Assembly (NCBI GenBank): GCA_023376005.1
Contig: CM042145.1
Location: 60,382,190-60,446,189, forward strand
Source: Doryteuthis pealeii
Lineage: Eukaryota; Mollusca; Cephalopoda; Myopsida; Loliginidae
Reading direction: 5' to 3'
DNA: 64,000 bases
This document shows positions 33,136-42,865 of this stretch, piece by piece. The notes beneath the pieces are model-generated. The model had not been told where the DNA came from. It searched no databases and saw nothing but the letters and a program-made list of their open reading frames with translations. Numbering within the stretch: position 1 is the stretch's first letter; each line of letters begins with the position of its first letter. A program made the translations under genes and the position numbers.

Positions 33136-33344
33136 TGATATATATTATTATATCATTAACTTTTTCCTTTTTTTTTTTCTTTATTTTCCTAACGTCATTA
33201 TCACGTGATGTCTCACTTTGAAAGAAGAATATTCGTGCGTCCCCAAAATGGCATAGGATTTGAAACAAATGTCTTGCAAATTATCTCTAATTTTTTCTTC
33301 TTTTAATAAAAGATTACACAAGAAGTAGTTTCCAGTTCTGAAGA
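33136..33344. other. Spacer; repeat fragment shared with 33640-33720
   Basis: AGTTCTGAAGA...CTATCGA occurs here and again at ~33690. Repeat-B appears to have inserted just after TATCGA. Confidence 0.4.
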
Positions 33345-33560
33345 GCCCTATCGACTGAGGCTGCAGAATACACCGACTTCCCCCACCCCTGCAGAGGGTT
33401 AACACCCCGCAACGGGCCACCTGATGCTTAAGGATGGAACCCTCGTGGCTGAGCAGTTCATGACATACAACACTCAAGAATAGATAAAACAAAATGTCGT
33501 CGGCATAAAATGACCCAAGAGGAGTTGAAATGCCGTAAAATCTAACAAACCGAACCGAAT
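33345..33560 (+). mobile_element. Repeat-B copy with large internal deletion
   Basis: 5' CGACTGAGGCTGCAGAATAC; CAACGGGCCACCTGATGC; then a jump to the tail GTCGGCATAAAATGACCC and GTTGAAATGCCGTAAAATC. Confidence 0.65.
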
Positions 33561-34149
33561 CAAATTGCATAGGATATTAAACTGGCCTGTTTTTGTTTTT
33601 GTTTTTTTTTTTACTTTAAAAATGTCTTGCCTATCATATCTAACATTTTTTTGTTCTTTTAATTGAAATATTTAAGAAGCGGTTTCTAGTTCTGAAGAAA
33701 GTTATCGAATTTTTTCCAAATTGGTTTAATATGTGAAAATTTTTGTCTGGACCGAAAACCCGAATCTCTTTTTCATTCATGACTTAATCCATTGATAATT
33801 AAATTGCCTTTCTGACTTTTTTTCAAAAAGACGAGTAAAAGACTAATATGCTTCATTTATATTGAAGTTCTTGAGAATTTAAAAGTTCATGATGTCGCCG
33901 AAAGAATGAAAAGAAAAGGCAACAATTTTCTTTTTAACAAAAAAATGTCTTATCTTCAAATTTTAATTAAACTTTCAAAATGGCGCTTAGTTGGTATCTT
34001 ACAAAGAACACACGCAGAGATTGGAAAAAAGAAAATTAGGAGAAAGAAAACTTTACCTTTTTAACTTTTAGTTTCAAGTTGAACATTTCTTGTGTAATTT
34101 GTGGATGAAGTCAGAGAATATGTTGAAAAGCAAAACACATTGGTATTAT
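33561..34149. other. Unassigned AT-rich sequence
   Basis: No gene recognised. Confidence 0.35.
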
Positions 34150-34500
34150 CTGCGTTATTCGGACTATTGTCCCCATCTTCATTGTTATTTGTATAACGTT
34201 TCGGCCGATATGCCCTCCGGCCTTCTTCAGGTATTTCTTGTCGGACACGGGAACCTTTCGGACTCGGGAACCTTCTTTTCGAACTCTGGAACTTTCTTGT
34301 CGTAATCGGGAGCCATCACGAATTTTGAACCTAACCCTTTATTTAGTCCACTTCTCATTCCGCTAACCATAGCTGGGATAGGAGTTGTGTTAATTATTTT
34401 TCTAACTGCCTCACTCAGGATTGAACTCGGGTTCCAGAGATAACTGTCACTTAGAACTGTCTTAACCTAACTACCTTATCCACTAGGCCAGGTGTCAAGA
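34150..34500 (-). mobile_element. SINE-E copy, full length, best-preserved hammerhead-like region
   Basis: Minus strand: head CTGGCCTAGTGGATAAGG (A box) and CGAGTTCAATCCTGAGTGAG (B box). Body with CAGCTATGGTTAGCGGAATG and a triplicated motif of the form GGxxCCCGAGTxCGAxAAG. Then TAC-CTGAAGA-A-GGCCG, a 10-base loop, CGGCC-GAAACGTT (34191-34236), and the tail GACAATAGTCCGAATAACG. Core and helix II are intact. Helix III (ACGT) is self-complementary. One base after the cleavage site seems lost, so helix I is imperfect. Confidence 0.75.
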
Positions 34501-34627
34501 CATAAAGAAATTAAACATTCAGAGAAATAAAACGCATTGAATATTCAACAATTTTTCTCAAAGATATTCTACAAATGCACATGACAGTCCAATGATGTTT
34601 ACATTAATTAGTGAGTTTTATTCCTAA

Positions 34628-34922
34628 CTAGAAGCAGCTACTCAGCCTCGCCTGGGTAGAGGTTGGAAACTGGTGTTGGTTTGTTTCCTTTTGAGATTGA
34701 CAAATGCTTGACGCTTTTAAGTAGAATTTCAATGCTATTTCTATGAATATTTTAATTTTTAAATATCTTCGAATATAAATAAAATCTTAATGTTTGCACG
34801 AAATCAAGCACCGGTGATATTTAATGTGTATATACATTTACTTTGTTGTTAATTGTTTTATTTTTGTAGTTTCACCCGTGCATACATACACACCAACTGC
34901 CCTTTATATATGTATAGATAGA
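34628..34922 (-). mobile_element. Helitron H4 copy, both ends present
   Basis: On the minus strand the 3' end is CTACCCAG-GCGAGG-CTGAGTAG (hairpin with one mismatch), CTGCTT and CTAG, followed by T. The 5' end is TC after A (plus-strand GATAGA before T). The 295-bp body is non-coding. A second copy at 19.9 kb shows the same right end. Confidence 0.65.
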
Positions 34923-35104
34923 TTTTCAATAGTAGAACCATTAGGGATAACCAGATTCTGTCAGTAATTTATAATTAATTCCTGACCACTGACAATACAT
35001 TACAAAATGATTTACTATGTAACTTTCATTGGAAATATCAATTGTAATATCTATTTTGCTATTCACAAAATGCAATATTAGAATATGTAGATTATAAAAT
35101 AGTA

Positions 35105-35290
35105 TAAGTCTACGGACCTAATGTCGGTATCAGCAGGACAGTAAGGAGTCTATTCCTTTTTCACTAGTGCTAGACTAAAGATATTGTTTTTGGCATTTAC
35201 CCTGAGCTCATACGCTAAGTTGGCAAGGGCCGGTATCGAACCAAGAACCTTGCGATTTCTAGGCAAGCGCTCTACCGACTAAGCTAACCG
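35105..35290 (-). mobile_element. SINE-A copy
   Basis: On plus: CTAATGTCGGTATCAGC, TTTTTCACTAGTGCTAGAC, GTTGGCAAGGGCCGGTATCG, CGCTCTACCGACTAAGC at the head end. It meets the next SINE-A head to head. Confidence 0.75.
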
Positions 35291-35532
35291 TTTATCTTAA
35301 TTGGTAAAGCGTTGGACTAGGAACCACAAGGATCCGGATTTGATACCGGTGCTCGGCAACTCAGTGTATGAGTAGCACAGGAATCTGTGCGGTAAGGTGA
35401 GGAGCTGATGGTAGGTGTGGCGCTCCACCTCAGACGCCAAAACAATCTCCTTGGTCTAGTGCTAGTAAAAAGGGATAAACTCCTCGTTGTCTGGCTGACA
35501 TTGACTTTAGGCCACCCCGACGATTTTACTAA
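35288..35532 (+). mobile_element. SINE-A copy, full length
   Basis: Head TTAATTGGTAAAGCGTTGG, B-box region CCGGATTTGATACCGG, CTCGGCAACTCAGTGTATG, GCTCCACCTCAGACGCC, end GGCCACCCCGACGATTTTAC. Confidence 0.8.
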
Positions 35533-36283
35533 GGATAATAATAAAATAAAATATTAACTAATGATACTTGAAGAATAATTAAAGTTCCAATTTCCGTTGA
35601 ACTGGGAAGACAAGGCAACAAACGGTTGTAACTGAAATACAAACCCGAATGTCACAAAGTCTACTGTAGAATGACAGGATATATATAAGACTCCACAATG
35701 TCATTCAAATCAAGCAGCCAATCAGAACTCAAGGAATGGAATGACTCAAATCACCCAAATTCATGAATGGGTCATTCTTGATTTCTTTATATACCAACTG
35801 TCTTGGACACTGCTTTTGTAGTTAGCTGATGTTATTCAACCACAAAAGACTTACTGACTTCAATAATACTTTGTTTTGATTCTTGAGTATAAATTCAAAA
35901 AAAAATGCATAAAGAAATAATAGAATTAGTTAGTTAGATTATAAGTTGGTTAAATATATTAAACGCAGCTGAAAATTTTCCTCATATATAAGTGCGTACG
36001 TATGTATTTGAGTGTTGACCTATATACATTTTCGTAAAAGTTACAGACCGAATAAACAAACTCAGACTGCCTCTGAAAATGTATTATTCGACTGTCAATG
36101 GTGGTCCCCAAGAAGAAGAGAAGTCTCCCTTGTGGAAATCGCACAGCTTTAGGGCAGAATTCAGAAGTGGTGACATTTTAATTTGCAACAAACTTTCTCA
36201 CTCACTTTTCTAATGCTGCATATATGTTATTGTGTTTGTAGCAGTAATTCATTGTGCTCCAAAGCGAATGCTTTACTGATTGA

Positions 36284-36287
<4 letters not shown>
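35533..36287. other. Unassigned AT-rich sequence
   Basis: No gene recognised. Confidence 0.35.
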
Positions 36288-36324
<37 letters not shown>

Positions 36325-36499
36325 CATATTTGATAGTGGACCTCGCTAACTCAGCGACAAGAGTGGCAGAGCTTTTATGCGGTAAAGTGAGGAGCTGACG
36401 CAAAAACAATCTCCTTGGTCTGGCGCTAGCGAAAAAGAGATAGACTCCCTCACTGTCCGGCTGATACCGACAATAGACAATCCGCCTACTTTACTTTTA
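36288..36499 (+). mobile_element. (TA)n and SINE-A 3' part
   Basis: (TA)n at 36288-36322 is followed by a SINE-A copy that lacks its head: GACCTCGCTAACTCAGCG, TATGCGGTAAAGTGAGGAG, AGAGATAGACTCCCTC, GCCTACTTTACTTTTAC. Confidence 0.7.
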
Positions 36500-37134
36500 C
36501 TAGCAAATATATGCACCCTCCGGGTGCAAGTATTTTAGTTAAATTTTATAATAAAATATGATATTAAATTAGAAAGTCTAATGAAACTGAATAAGAATGT
36601 AGATAAAAAGATTTTGAACAGAGGGGGTATGATTGAAAAATAGAACAACTTTGAAACTAACTCTTCCATCATTTTCCGTTACTCCCGTCTTTCTTTGGTA
36701 AATTTTCCTAATTTAACTATTTAGTTAAAATAGGAAGTAAAGAATAATATTAGTTATTTCTTCTTGTTAAGGGATTTCTTTTAAGATTTATTCCTGAGAT
36801 TTTTGCTCATATTCAATAAGATAAAACCAAACAATTAGAAATCAATAATACTAAGCATATATTTATTAAAATCAATTTAAGATCAATATGCAAATTAGCC
36901 TTCCCATTCATACTTTAAACCTCTATTTTGTTGTATATATAAATACAATTGCATGTTATTAGTATGTAGATATGGTCAACAGTATTAATAATGTAAAACA
37001 ATTTTATTAATAATTGAGGTTTAAATAAAAATAAAATCATGGAGAATATGATGTAAATAACTAAAGGAATTGTGACTTGTATAGTAATATAGTTTCGGTT
37101 ACAGACAGACAAACCCACAATCTCCATTATAATA

Positions 37135-37137
<3 letters not shown>
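36500..37137 (-). mobile_element. Helitron H1 copy, intact ends
   Basis: The left end CTAGCAAATATATGCACCC follows A and contains the GCACCC/GGGTGC hairpin. The right end CTCCATTATAATAAGA precedes T. 638 bp, non-coding. The base-composition pattern and order match 54080-54716. Confidence 0.8.
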
Positions 37138-37171
<34 letters not shown>

Positions 37172-37400
37172 GAAAACTCAGTTGAGCATCCGCCTAGGAA
37201 TCACAAGGTTCCAAGTCCAATATCGACCCTCGCGAACTCACCACATGAATAGCACAGGTTGAATATGTGCGGTAAAGTGTGGCGCTCCACCGTAGACACA
37301 ATAATGCTCCCTGGTTTAGTACTAGTGAAAATGAGATACTCATTCGCTGACTGGTTGATACTTACAATATGCCATTCCGGCGACTTATATCCTACGGTCT
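37138..37400 (+). mobile_element. (TA)n then SINE-A copy
   Basis: (TA)n at 37138-37168 adjoins the Helitron end. SINE-A follows: AACTCAGTTGAGCATCCG head, TTCCAAGTCCAATATCGACC, GGTAAAGTGTGGCGCTCC, end ATTCCGGCGACTTATAT. Confidence 0.65.
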
Positions 37401-37515
37401 TATATAGATAGATAGATATCCAATCAAGTAAGTACCCACCAAAAGTCAAGGACCTAGCCCCTTTTGAGGCAAGTCTCCTCGAACTTTTTTCTCAACATTC
37501 AATTCAGTTGTTAGC

Positions 37516-37760
37516 AACCCATTCCAAAAAACACTCACCAAAGACATAAATAAAATTAGACAGTCAAAAAATATTTTCGTATTCTCCGTCAAAACAAAAC
37601 ACCTCTACGAAGTTGACAAGAACAAGCACAAACAACTAATACAGAGTAGCATTACGAATAAATACAAATGAGCCAACACAGAAACATACAGCAAACGAAA
37701 CCTGAAGACTAGCCGCGGCCAATAAAAACATTAGTGAAAGAGAGAATAACGGCCAACAGA
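37516..37760 (+). pseudogene. Possible retroelement polyprotein fragment (Penelope-like?)
   Basis: Translation gives NPFQKTLTKDINKIRQSKNI, then FVFSVKTKHLYEVDKNKHKQ and LIQSSITNKYK before a stop at ~37669; a later piece in another frame reads KERITANRR. The combination of a 'DKT..LY.vd...h..li...IT..YK'-type segment resembles the N-terminal region of reverse-transcriptase polyproteins seen in mollusc and cnidarian repeats, from memory. I cannot confirm the family. It has stops and no RT catalytic motif within reach. Confidence 0.35.
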
Positions 37761-37890
37761 CGAGAGGTCACGTACGCAAAAAAGATGAACAGTCCATGTA
37801 TTTTCATAAGGGCATTGTCGTGAAGACATGCAGCTTCAGTAAAATGCTGCTCAGAAACCATTGGTAGTAATCGCACTTTAAATGTATTGT

Positions 37891-37947
<57 letters not shown>

Positions 37948-38297
37948 CATTCGATCAATACATACATCTTGAAGAATTGCCATGATTACGAGGGAATGGT
38001 AATTTCATGTCTGCATTTTGACACGTGCTCCAATTTTATTTATTTAGAATATTTTCCTAGGCTTGGAAACGTGATTTTCTTCTGGATAAGTATTGTCGTA
38101 CAGAAATAAACTTTCTTGTTTCCATAAACAATGATTTATTTTATTGTGTATCTTTTGTACCGTTGAAAAAATTTTTTTTTTCTCAACAATTTGCAAGTTG
38201 AATAAAGTTAAGTTGTATCCGACCAGGGAAAACTTTTCCGTAGTAGTTCCTCTTCCGATTGTGATTTTGAAAACTCTCAAAGACCTTGCCTCATCTA

Positions 38298-38329
<32 letters not shown>

Positions 38330-38659
38330 CGGATTCTCATTATAAATCGATTTTTCTTCTTGGCCAGCGATAATTCTGTTCGAAACTTGACGTGTCTCTG
38401 TGTTAAGCAAAAACAAAACGACAAAGATGAAAGTGCTTTTAACGCTAACCATTTTTTTTTTTTCGGAAACTTCATAGGGAGCTGATTTTCCTTGTCTCTG
38501 AATTTCAAGGTAATTCTTATAAACGACTTACTAAAAATGATAAATTACACAAAAAATAAATAGCTTATTGCATTTCAAGGAGATTTCCCTGATATTTTGA
38601 AAGGATGTCGTTAGAAACTTCAGTAACAATGTCAAAACCAGAAAAATACAAAGTATTCC
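37761..38659. other. Unassigned sequence with (TA)n and poly-T
   Basis: (TA)n at 37896-37946, poly-T at ~38300-38330 and a shorter one at ~38452-38462. The 154-codon minus-strand frame 38044-38508 runs through these tracts (K-rich) and is not a convincing gene. Confidence 0.45.
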
Positions 38660-39190
38660 CAATCTTGTTGGATGGGGCTTTAAAATACATCGACTGCACC
38701 TCTGCAGAAGGGTAAGACTCCCCCAATAAGGCCACATGTTGGCCGTGCGTGGCAACCCGTAATTCTTAAGCACAGAATATTGGTAGATGTGCAGTCCATG
38801 ACAAGCAATACTCCTCTTAAGCCCTTACTTAGGCTATATGATCGGTCGGAAAGACTCTCTTCAATCAATCGGTTGGCCACGTCAAGCCCTAGCACCTACA
38901 TGATTGTTCCGACCCTATTGCCCTCATGGAAAACCCCATCCCTTTTTATCATATATGCTAGAAGGCGGTGGCTGGGGTTCTTTTTGTTCTGGGAATGACG
39001 TTAAACTCTATCGGATGGTGAGGTTCCAGGTCTGAATGTGGAGTACCCCCTCATCACTATTGCTCCCAAGTCCACTCGAACCCGGAAAAAATGTGTGTAT
39101 GAAAAAAATAGTATCCATAAAAAATGAATTTATTTCAAAACTGTCGGCATTAAATGACCCAATGGGTTGATATGCCGTAAAACAAACAAA
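38660..39190 (+). mobile_element. Repeat-B copy, near full length
   Basis: ACATCGACTGCACCTCTGC, CCCCCAATAAGGCCACATG, CGGTCGGAAAGACTCTC, GCTAGAAGGCGGTGGCTG, TGACGTTAAACTCTATCG, tail GTCGGCATTAAATGACCC and GATATGCCGTAAAAC. Confidence 0.75.
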
Positions 39191-39228
39191 CGAAGTGTTC
39201 CAAAATATGAGTTTTATTCTCGGTGGAG

Positions 39229-39275
39229 AAGTCGACGTTATAACATTTCGGTTTTTTCAACCTTCATCGGGACTT
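39229..39275 (-). ncRNA. Hammerhead ribozyme candidate (core U4 changed to C)
   Basis: Minus strand: helix I AAGTC/GACTT (5 bp), core CCGATGA in place of CUGAUGA, one extra A, helix II GGTT-GAAAA-AACC, GAAA, then a self-complementary helix III (ATGTTATAACGT, one G-U) and cleavage triplet GUC. All helices fit. The single core change would be expected to reduce or abolish cleavage. The zero-loop helix III suggests a dimeric form, as described for Penelope-like elements. Confidence 0.55.
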
Positions 39276-39689
39276 GAGGTAGGGGAAATGTTGTGTGCCG
39301 ATGGTGGATGACTTTTAAAAAATGGTTGAAGGGTTGGTTGTGTATAAAGAAAGGGGGAGTAACCAGTGTCGGCCTAGCGTTAGTTCCGGGTTGCTTGAAG
39401 ATATTCAAGAAGTGGTGAAAGGACGGTGTGGCTTCGTGGAGTTAAATGGATATGGGACAAGAAGGATCTAAGTTGACAGAATCTCTCATCATTGAACTAT
39501 AGTGAGGGATATATGCTAATGTGTTATACAAGTGTCAAATCTGTTTCATGTAGTAATGTTTAATCATAACAATTATAAAATGTGTTTAATCTTCTACACA
39601 CTTCAATGAGTAAAAATGTCCCTTTATATGGCGAAAGGGTGGCCTTATAAATTTTCACTCTCATATACGGTATTTCGTTTGGTCGCCTC
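39276..39689. other. Sequence next to hammerhead, family unknown
   Basis: Relatively GC-richer (GGTAGGGGAAATGTTGTG, CCAGTGTCGGCCTAGCG). It may belong to the same element as the hammerhead, but there is only one copy in the window. Confidence 0.35.
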
Positions 39690-39805
39690 CCGTAGTGTAA
39701 TGGTTAGCAAGCTAGACTAGCAGACCATTGTTAGTGAGTTCGTTTCTCACTGGGAGCCCATAATCTAGCCTTATGCCACATCTAAGCTAAGCTTAGTAAA
39801 TAACT
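39690..39805 (+). mobile_element. SINE-K copy
   Basis: CCCGTAGTGTAATGGTTAGC head, T-arm-like GTGAG-TTCGTTT-CTCAC perfectly paired, and acceptor-like CCTCCCG/TGGGAGC pairing at six of seven. The anticodon arm is irregular. It ends CTAAGCTAAGCTTAGTAAAT. Confidence 0.55.
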
Positions 39806-39824
39806 ATACGGTATTTCGTAGCCG

Positions 39825-40098
39825 TGTCAATTTATCCTCCTCAGCTATGGGTAAATAGTAGGATAGACTGGGTTCTTTATAGTAAGTTAAGCAACCAGTG
39901 TAGGAGAGTGAAAACGAACTTTTCACCGCTTGAAAGTTGGTGTTATGATTATTTCAAGGCGGGCCTTTTTAAATAACGGAATGTTAGAATAGGTCCGGTC
40001 CAAGTTCAGAGCTCACTTTTTAAGGATGTTGCCGGACCTTTCAACTTTCACAGATCTCCGGCTTGGCATGGGAGTCGTATCCCAACCGTTATGCGTTA
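39825..40098 (+). mobile_element. SINE-C fragment and unassigned flank
   Basis: CAGCTATGGGTAAATAGTAGG and AGCAACCAGTGTAGGAGAG at 39825-39920 are SINE-C body. The rest to 40098, with TCCGGTCCAAGTTCAGAG, is not assigned. Confidence 0.45.
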
Positions 40099-40099
40099 T

Positions 40100-40340
40100 G
40101 TAGTAAAGTCGTCAGGGCGGCCTAAAGTCGGTATCAGCGAGGGAGTCTATCCCCTTTTCACTAGCGCTAGACCAAGGAGATTGTTTTGGCATCTGAGGGA
40201 GAGCGCAACACCTACCATCAGCTCCTTACTTTACCGCACAGATCCATGTGCTACTCATACGTTGAGTTAGCGAGGACCGGAATCGAACTAGGAACCATGT
40301 GGCTTCTAGCTGAACGCTCTACCGACTGAGCTAATCCGGA
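40100..40340 (-). mobile_element. SINE-A copy, near full length
   Basis: On plus: GTCGTCAGGGCGGCCTAAAG, TCTATCCCCTTTTCACTAGC, CTCATACGTTGAGTTAGCG, ACGCTCTACCGACTGAGC. Confidence 0.8.
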
Positions 40341-40694
40341 TACGTTATGTAATAGAGGGAAATTACTAATAATTTTGGGATGGCGTGTGAACGGCTACAT
40401 GTCGGTTTATGGTCCTTCAGCACAAGGTCTTCGTAAGAGAAGAGTGAAGATTTAATAGTTTAAGCTGAGTGTTTGAAGAGAATAGTCGCAAGATGAGTGT
40501 CAGTTCTCTAAGGCATTTGTTCTGGGGGTAAAATAATTTTAAAAAATGAGCACGCAATAAAAACCCAAGTATGCCTGGTTTTGGCACAGGACGAAACATC
40601 CTTTAGATTCCCAAGTTGTCCCAGACTTAAAGAAAAAGGCTAAAACATCGGTTATATTAGTGATCTATTTTTACCGTTATAATTTATTGAAATG
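40341..40694. other. Unassigned sequence
   Basis: No gene recognised. Confidence 0.35.
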
Positions 40695-41000
40695 GTTACA
40701 GGCAAGCCCCAACCTCTCTTTATCATATGGGTGCTAGAAGGCGGTGGCTGCGGGTCTACATGTCCTGGGAATGACGTTAAACTCTATCTGATGGTGAGGT
40801 TCCAGGTTTGGGGAATGTGGAGTACCCCTTCATCACCTTCTGGCTCGGAGTGGTAGTACCTGTTAGGGTCCCATCTATGGGTTAAATAGAAAAATGTATT
40901 TATAAAAAAAATGTATTATCCATTAAGAATTGATTCATTTCAATTTATCGGCATTAAATAACCCACTGAGGTTGATATGCCGTAAAACAAAACAATGAAA
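40695..41000 (+). mobile_element. Repeat-B 3' part
   Basis: TGCTAGAAGGCGGTGGCTGC, CTATCTGATGGTGAGGTTCC, CTCGGAGTGGTAGTACCTG, tail ATCGGCATTAAATAACCC and GATATGCCGTAAAAC. It is almost the same as the 3' part of the 22.3-kb copy, so recently copied. Confidence 0.75.
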
Positions 41001-41639
41001 TGGTTACAGAATTCATGAGAAATTTTGGAGCCACCCATAATAATCGAGGAAATTGAAATCTGCGGAGTTAGGTGGCTAGATCTTTTTTTTTTAATTCCTT
41101 ATGAAGACGCTGTCCCCCTAGCAAAACATATCAATATGATTTTACGTTTTATCTTCCCGATTTTCTTTTTCATTTGAACTCAGCTGAGATCAATGTCAGT
41201 CGTTCTCTACACGATGAATTGTCGAAAGAAAAGAATCTCCAATATGTTACATTTAATACAGGTCCCCGACATACATTTAAGAGTCGAAATCTCCAACCGT
41301 TAGAGTTAAGGAAAGTGCATCAACCATTTTCTACTTCCTGTCGATAGCATGGCTTCTTTTGTGTGCAAGACAAAAAGGACTAAGTAGCCATCTTTTATTG
41401 CGGACATTGTAAGAAAGGACTAACCGTTTCGAGGAAGATGGTTATCGATTATTTATGTCTTGTTATCAGGATAAACTTTTGTAAGTGGCTACGTTCTTCG
41501 AATTAGACGTTTTTAACCTGGAAAACCCGAGCGGAACTTATGCTGGCAGGAGGTGGGGGGATCATTCTTAAGAAATCTATATTTATTTTTAGAGTAACGT
41601 TCAAAATACAGATGTATAGAAGATTAGAACATAAAGCAT
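41001..41639. other. Unassigned sequence
   Basis: No gene recognised. Confidence 0.35.
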
Positions 41640-41935
41640 ATTTACACGCATACACAATAAAGAAAGGGAATAAAAAGGACAGCCTACACAGAAAAATATA
41701 AGAAAAAAGAGTAGGAGAATGATAAAGAAAGGAGTGAGCACAAGGTAGCTATAACGCCAATCTGTTTCAATCGAACATAATGAAAAGATGAAGAAAAAGT
41801 TGAAAAAAAATTGTGAGTTAAATCAAGATTATTATACTTTTTACATATTAAAGTATTTGCAATTGCTCTTAAGTAAACATATCAAACGTTTTAATAATTA
41901 TCATACTCTGGTATATCCACAGGTCGTAATAATTT
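41640..41935 (+). mobile_element. Helitron H2 3' part, terminus damaged
   Basis: AAAGAAAGGAGTGAGCACAAGG, CAATCTGTTTCAATCGAAC, TATACTTTTTACATATTAAAG, ending TGGTATATCCACAGGTCG without CTAG. Confidence 0.6.
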
Positions 41936-42147
41936 AGTGTTATTTGGTATCTGGTATTCCTATCGATTATAAAGGCAAGCTACTTATGATTTTTATATCT
42001 ATATATTAATACTCTTGTTCAATGATTTTAAGAAAATAAAGCACGAGCAAAATATATTCATATACGAAGTGTTGGTTGACTGTTCGGCATTTAAGAATCC
42101 AATGCCAGAAAACCAAAGTCAGTATTTTTACAAGAAATATTCCGCAA

Positions 42148-42307
42148 TTCAATACGTCCAGGGTTAATTAGTACCTTGACGTTAAGAAATCGTCTTTATT
42201 GGTCGTTTATATACACATCTTTGCATTGGTATTTCTTAACGTTTATTTTCACATATTCCTATCAAGTGCTAATTATTTTTAAACTGGTCTATTTATCCTA
42301 TAGATGA
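42148..42307 (+). repeat. Direct repeat, left copy
   Basis: ~160 bp (AATACGTCCAGGGTTAATTAG to CCTATAGATGAG) repeated at 42621-42777 with a handful of changes. The two copies bracket a LINE 3' end. Confidence 0.85.
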
Positions 42308-42311
42308 GGGT

Positions 42312-42620
42312 TAATTTGTGCGCTTTAAAGAGAGGGACATGAAGACATTCAGCACATGGGAGGTTTGTGAAAAAGACCGTGCGACCTGGCACCTCCTCGT
42401 CAAACAAGGAACGAGAAGGAGTGAAAAGGAAAGTAGTCGCCGCAGAAAAGAGAGCCAAAAGGAAGGAGAAACAGCAACTCCAGCAAGCATCACTGTTTGC
42501 AGTCACTGCACCAGAGATTGCCATTCAGAAATTGGTCTGTTCTGCCACTCACGCAGTTGCAGATTTTTTTAAAAAGTGGACACTACGTTATCGTCTCCAG
42601 TAGACGGACGAATGCCAACA
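42312..42620 (+). pseudogene. LINE ORF2 C-terminus with zinc finger, plus 3' tail
   Basis: A frame from 42318 to 42572 encodes a charged segment (RRRKESQKEGE) and then CSHCTRDCHSEIGLFCHSRS followed by C: a C-x2-C-x12-H-x3-C finger at residues 61-81. In mollusc LINEs such a finger closes the reverse transcriptase protein after a 'D-R-x-x-W' region; here RATWHLLVKQG may correspond. The 3' tail AAGTGGACACTACGTTATCG and GAATGCCAACA matches the copy at 8.0 kb. 5'-truncated, as usual for LINEs. Confidence 0.7.
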
Positions 42621-42777
42621 ATACGTCCAAGGTTAATTTGTGCCTTGACGTTAAGAAATCGTCTTTATTGTTCGTTTATATACACGTCTTTGCATAGGTA
42701 TTTCTTAACGTTTATTTTCACACATTCCTATTAAGTGCTAATAATGTTTAAACGGGTCTATTTAACCTATAGATGAG
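42621..42777 (+). repeat. Direct repeat, right copy
   Basis: Matches 42148-42307: CGTCCAAGGTTAATTTGTGC, GTCTTTGCATAGGTATTTC, CGGGTCTATTTAACC. Too long for a target-site duplication. Confidence 0.85.
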
Positions 42778-42865
42778 AACATAACAGATACTACCACTCC
42801 TGGCCAGAGTGTACTGAGGAGAAATGGCAATAAAGGATTAATACACACCCAAACAGATCTCCAGG
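42778..42865 (-). mobile_element. Repeat-B fragment
   Basis: ACAGATACTACCACTCC, CCAGAGTGTACTGAGGAG and ACAGATCTCCAGGATG match minus-strand Repeat-B around its CGGAGTGG region. Confidence 0.5.

Noticed and set aside
38044..38508. 154-codon minus-strand ORF as a gene
   Set aside because: K-rich because of poly-T tracts on the plus strand. No domain.
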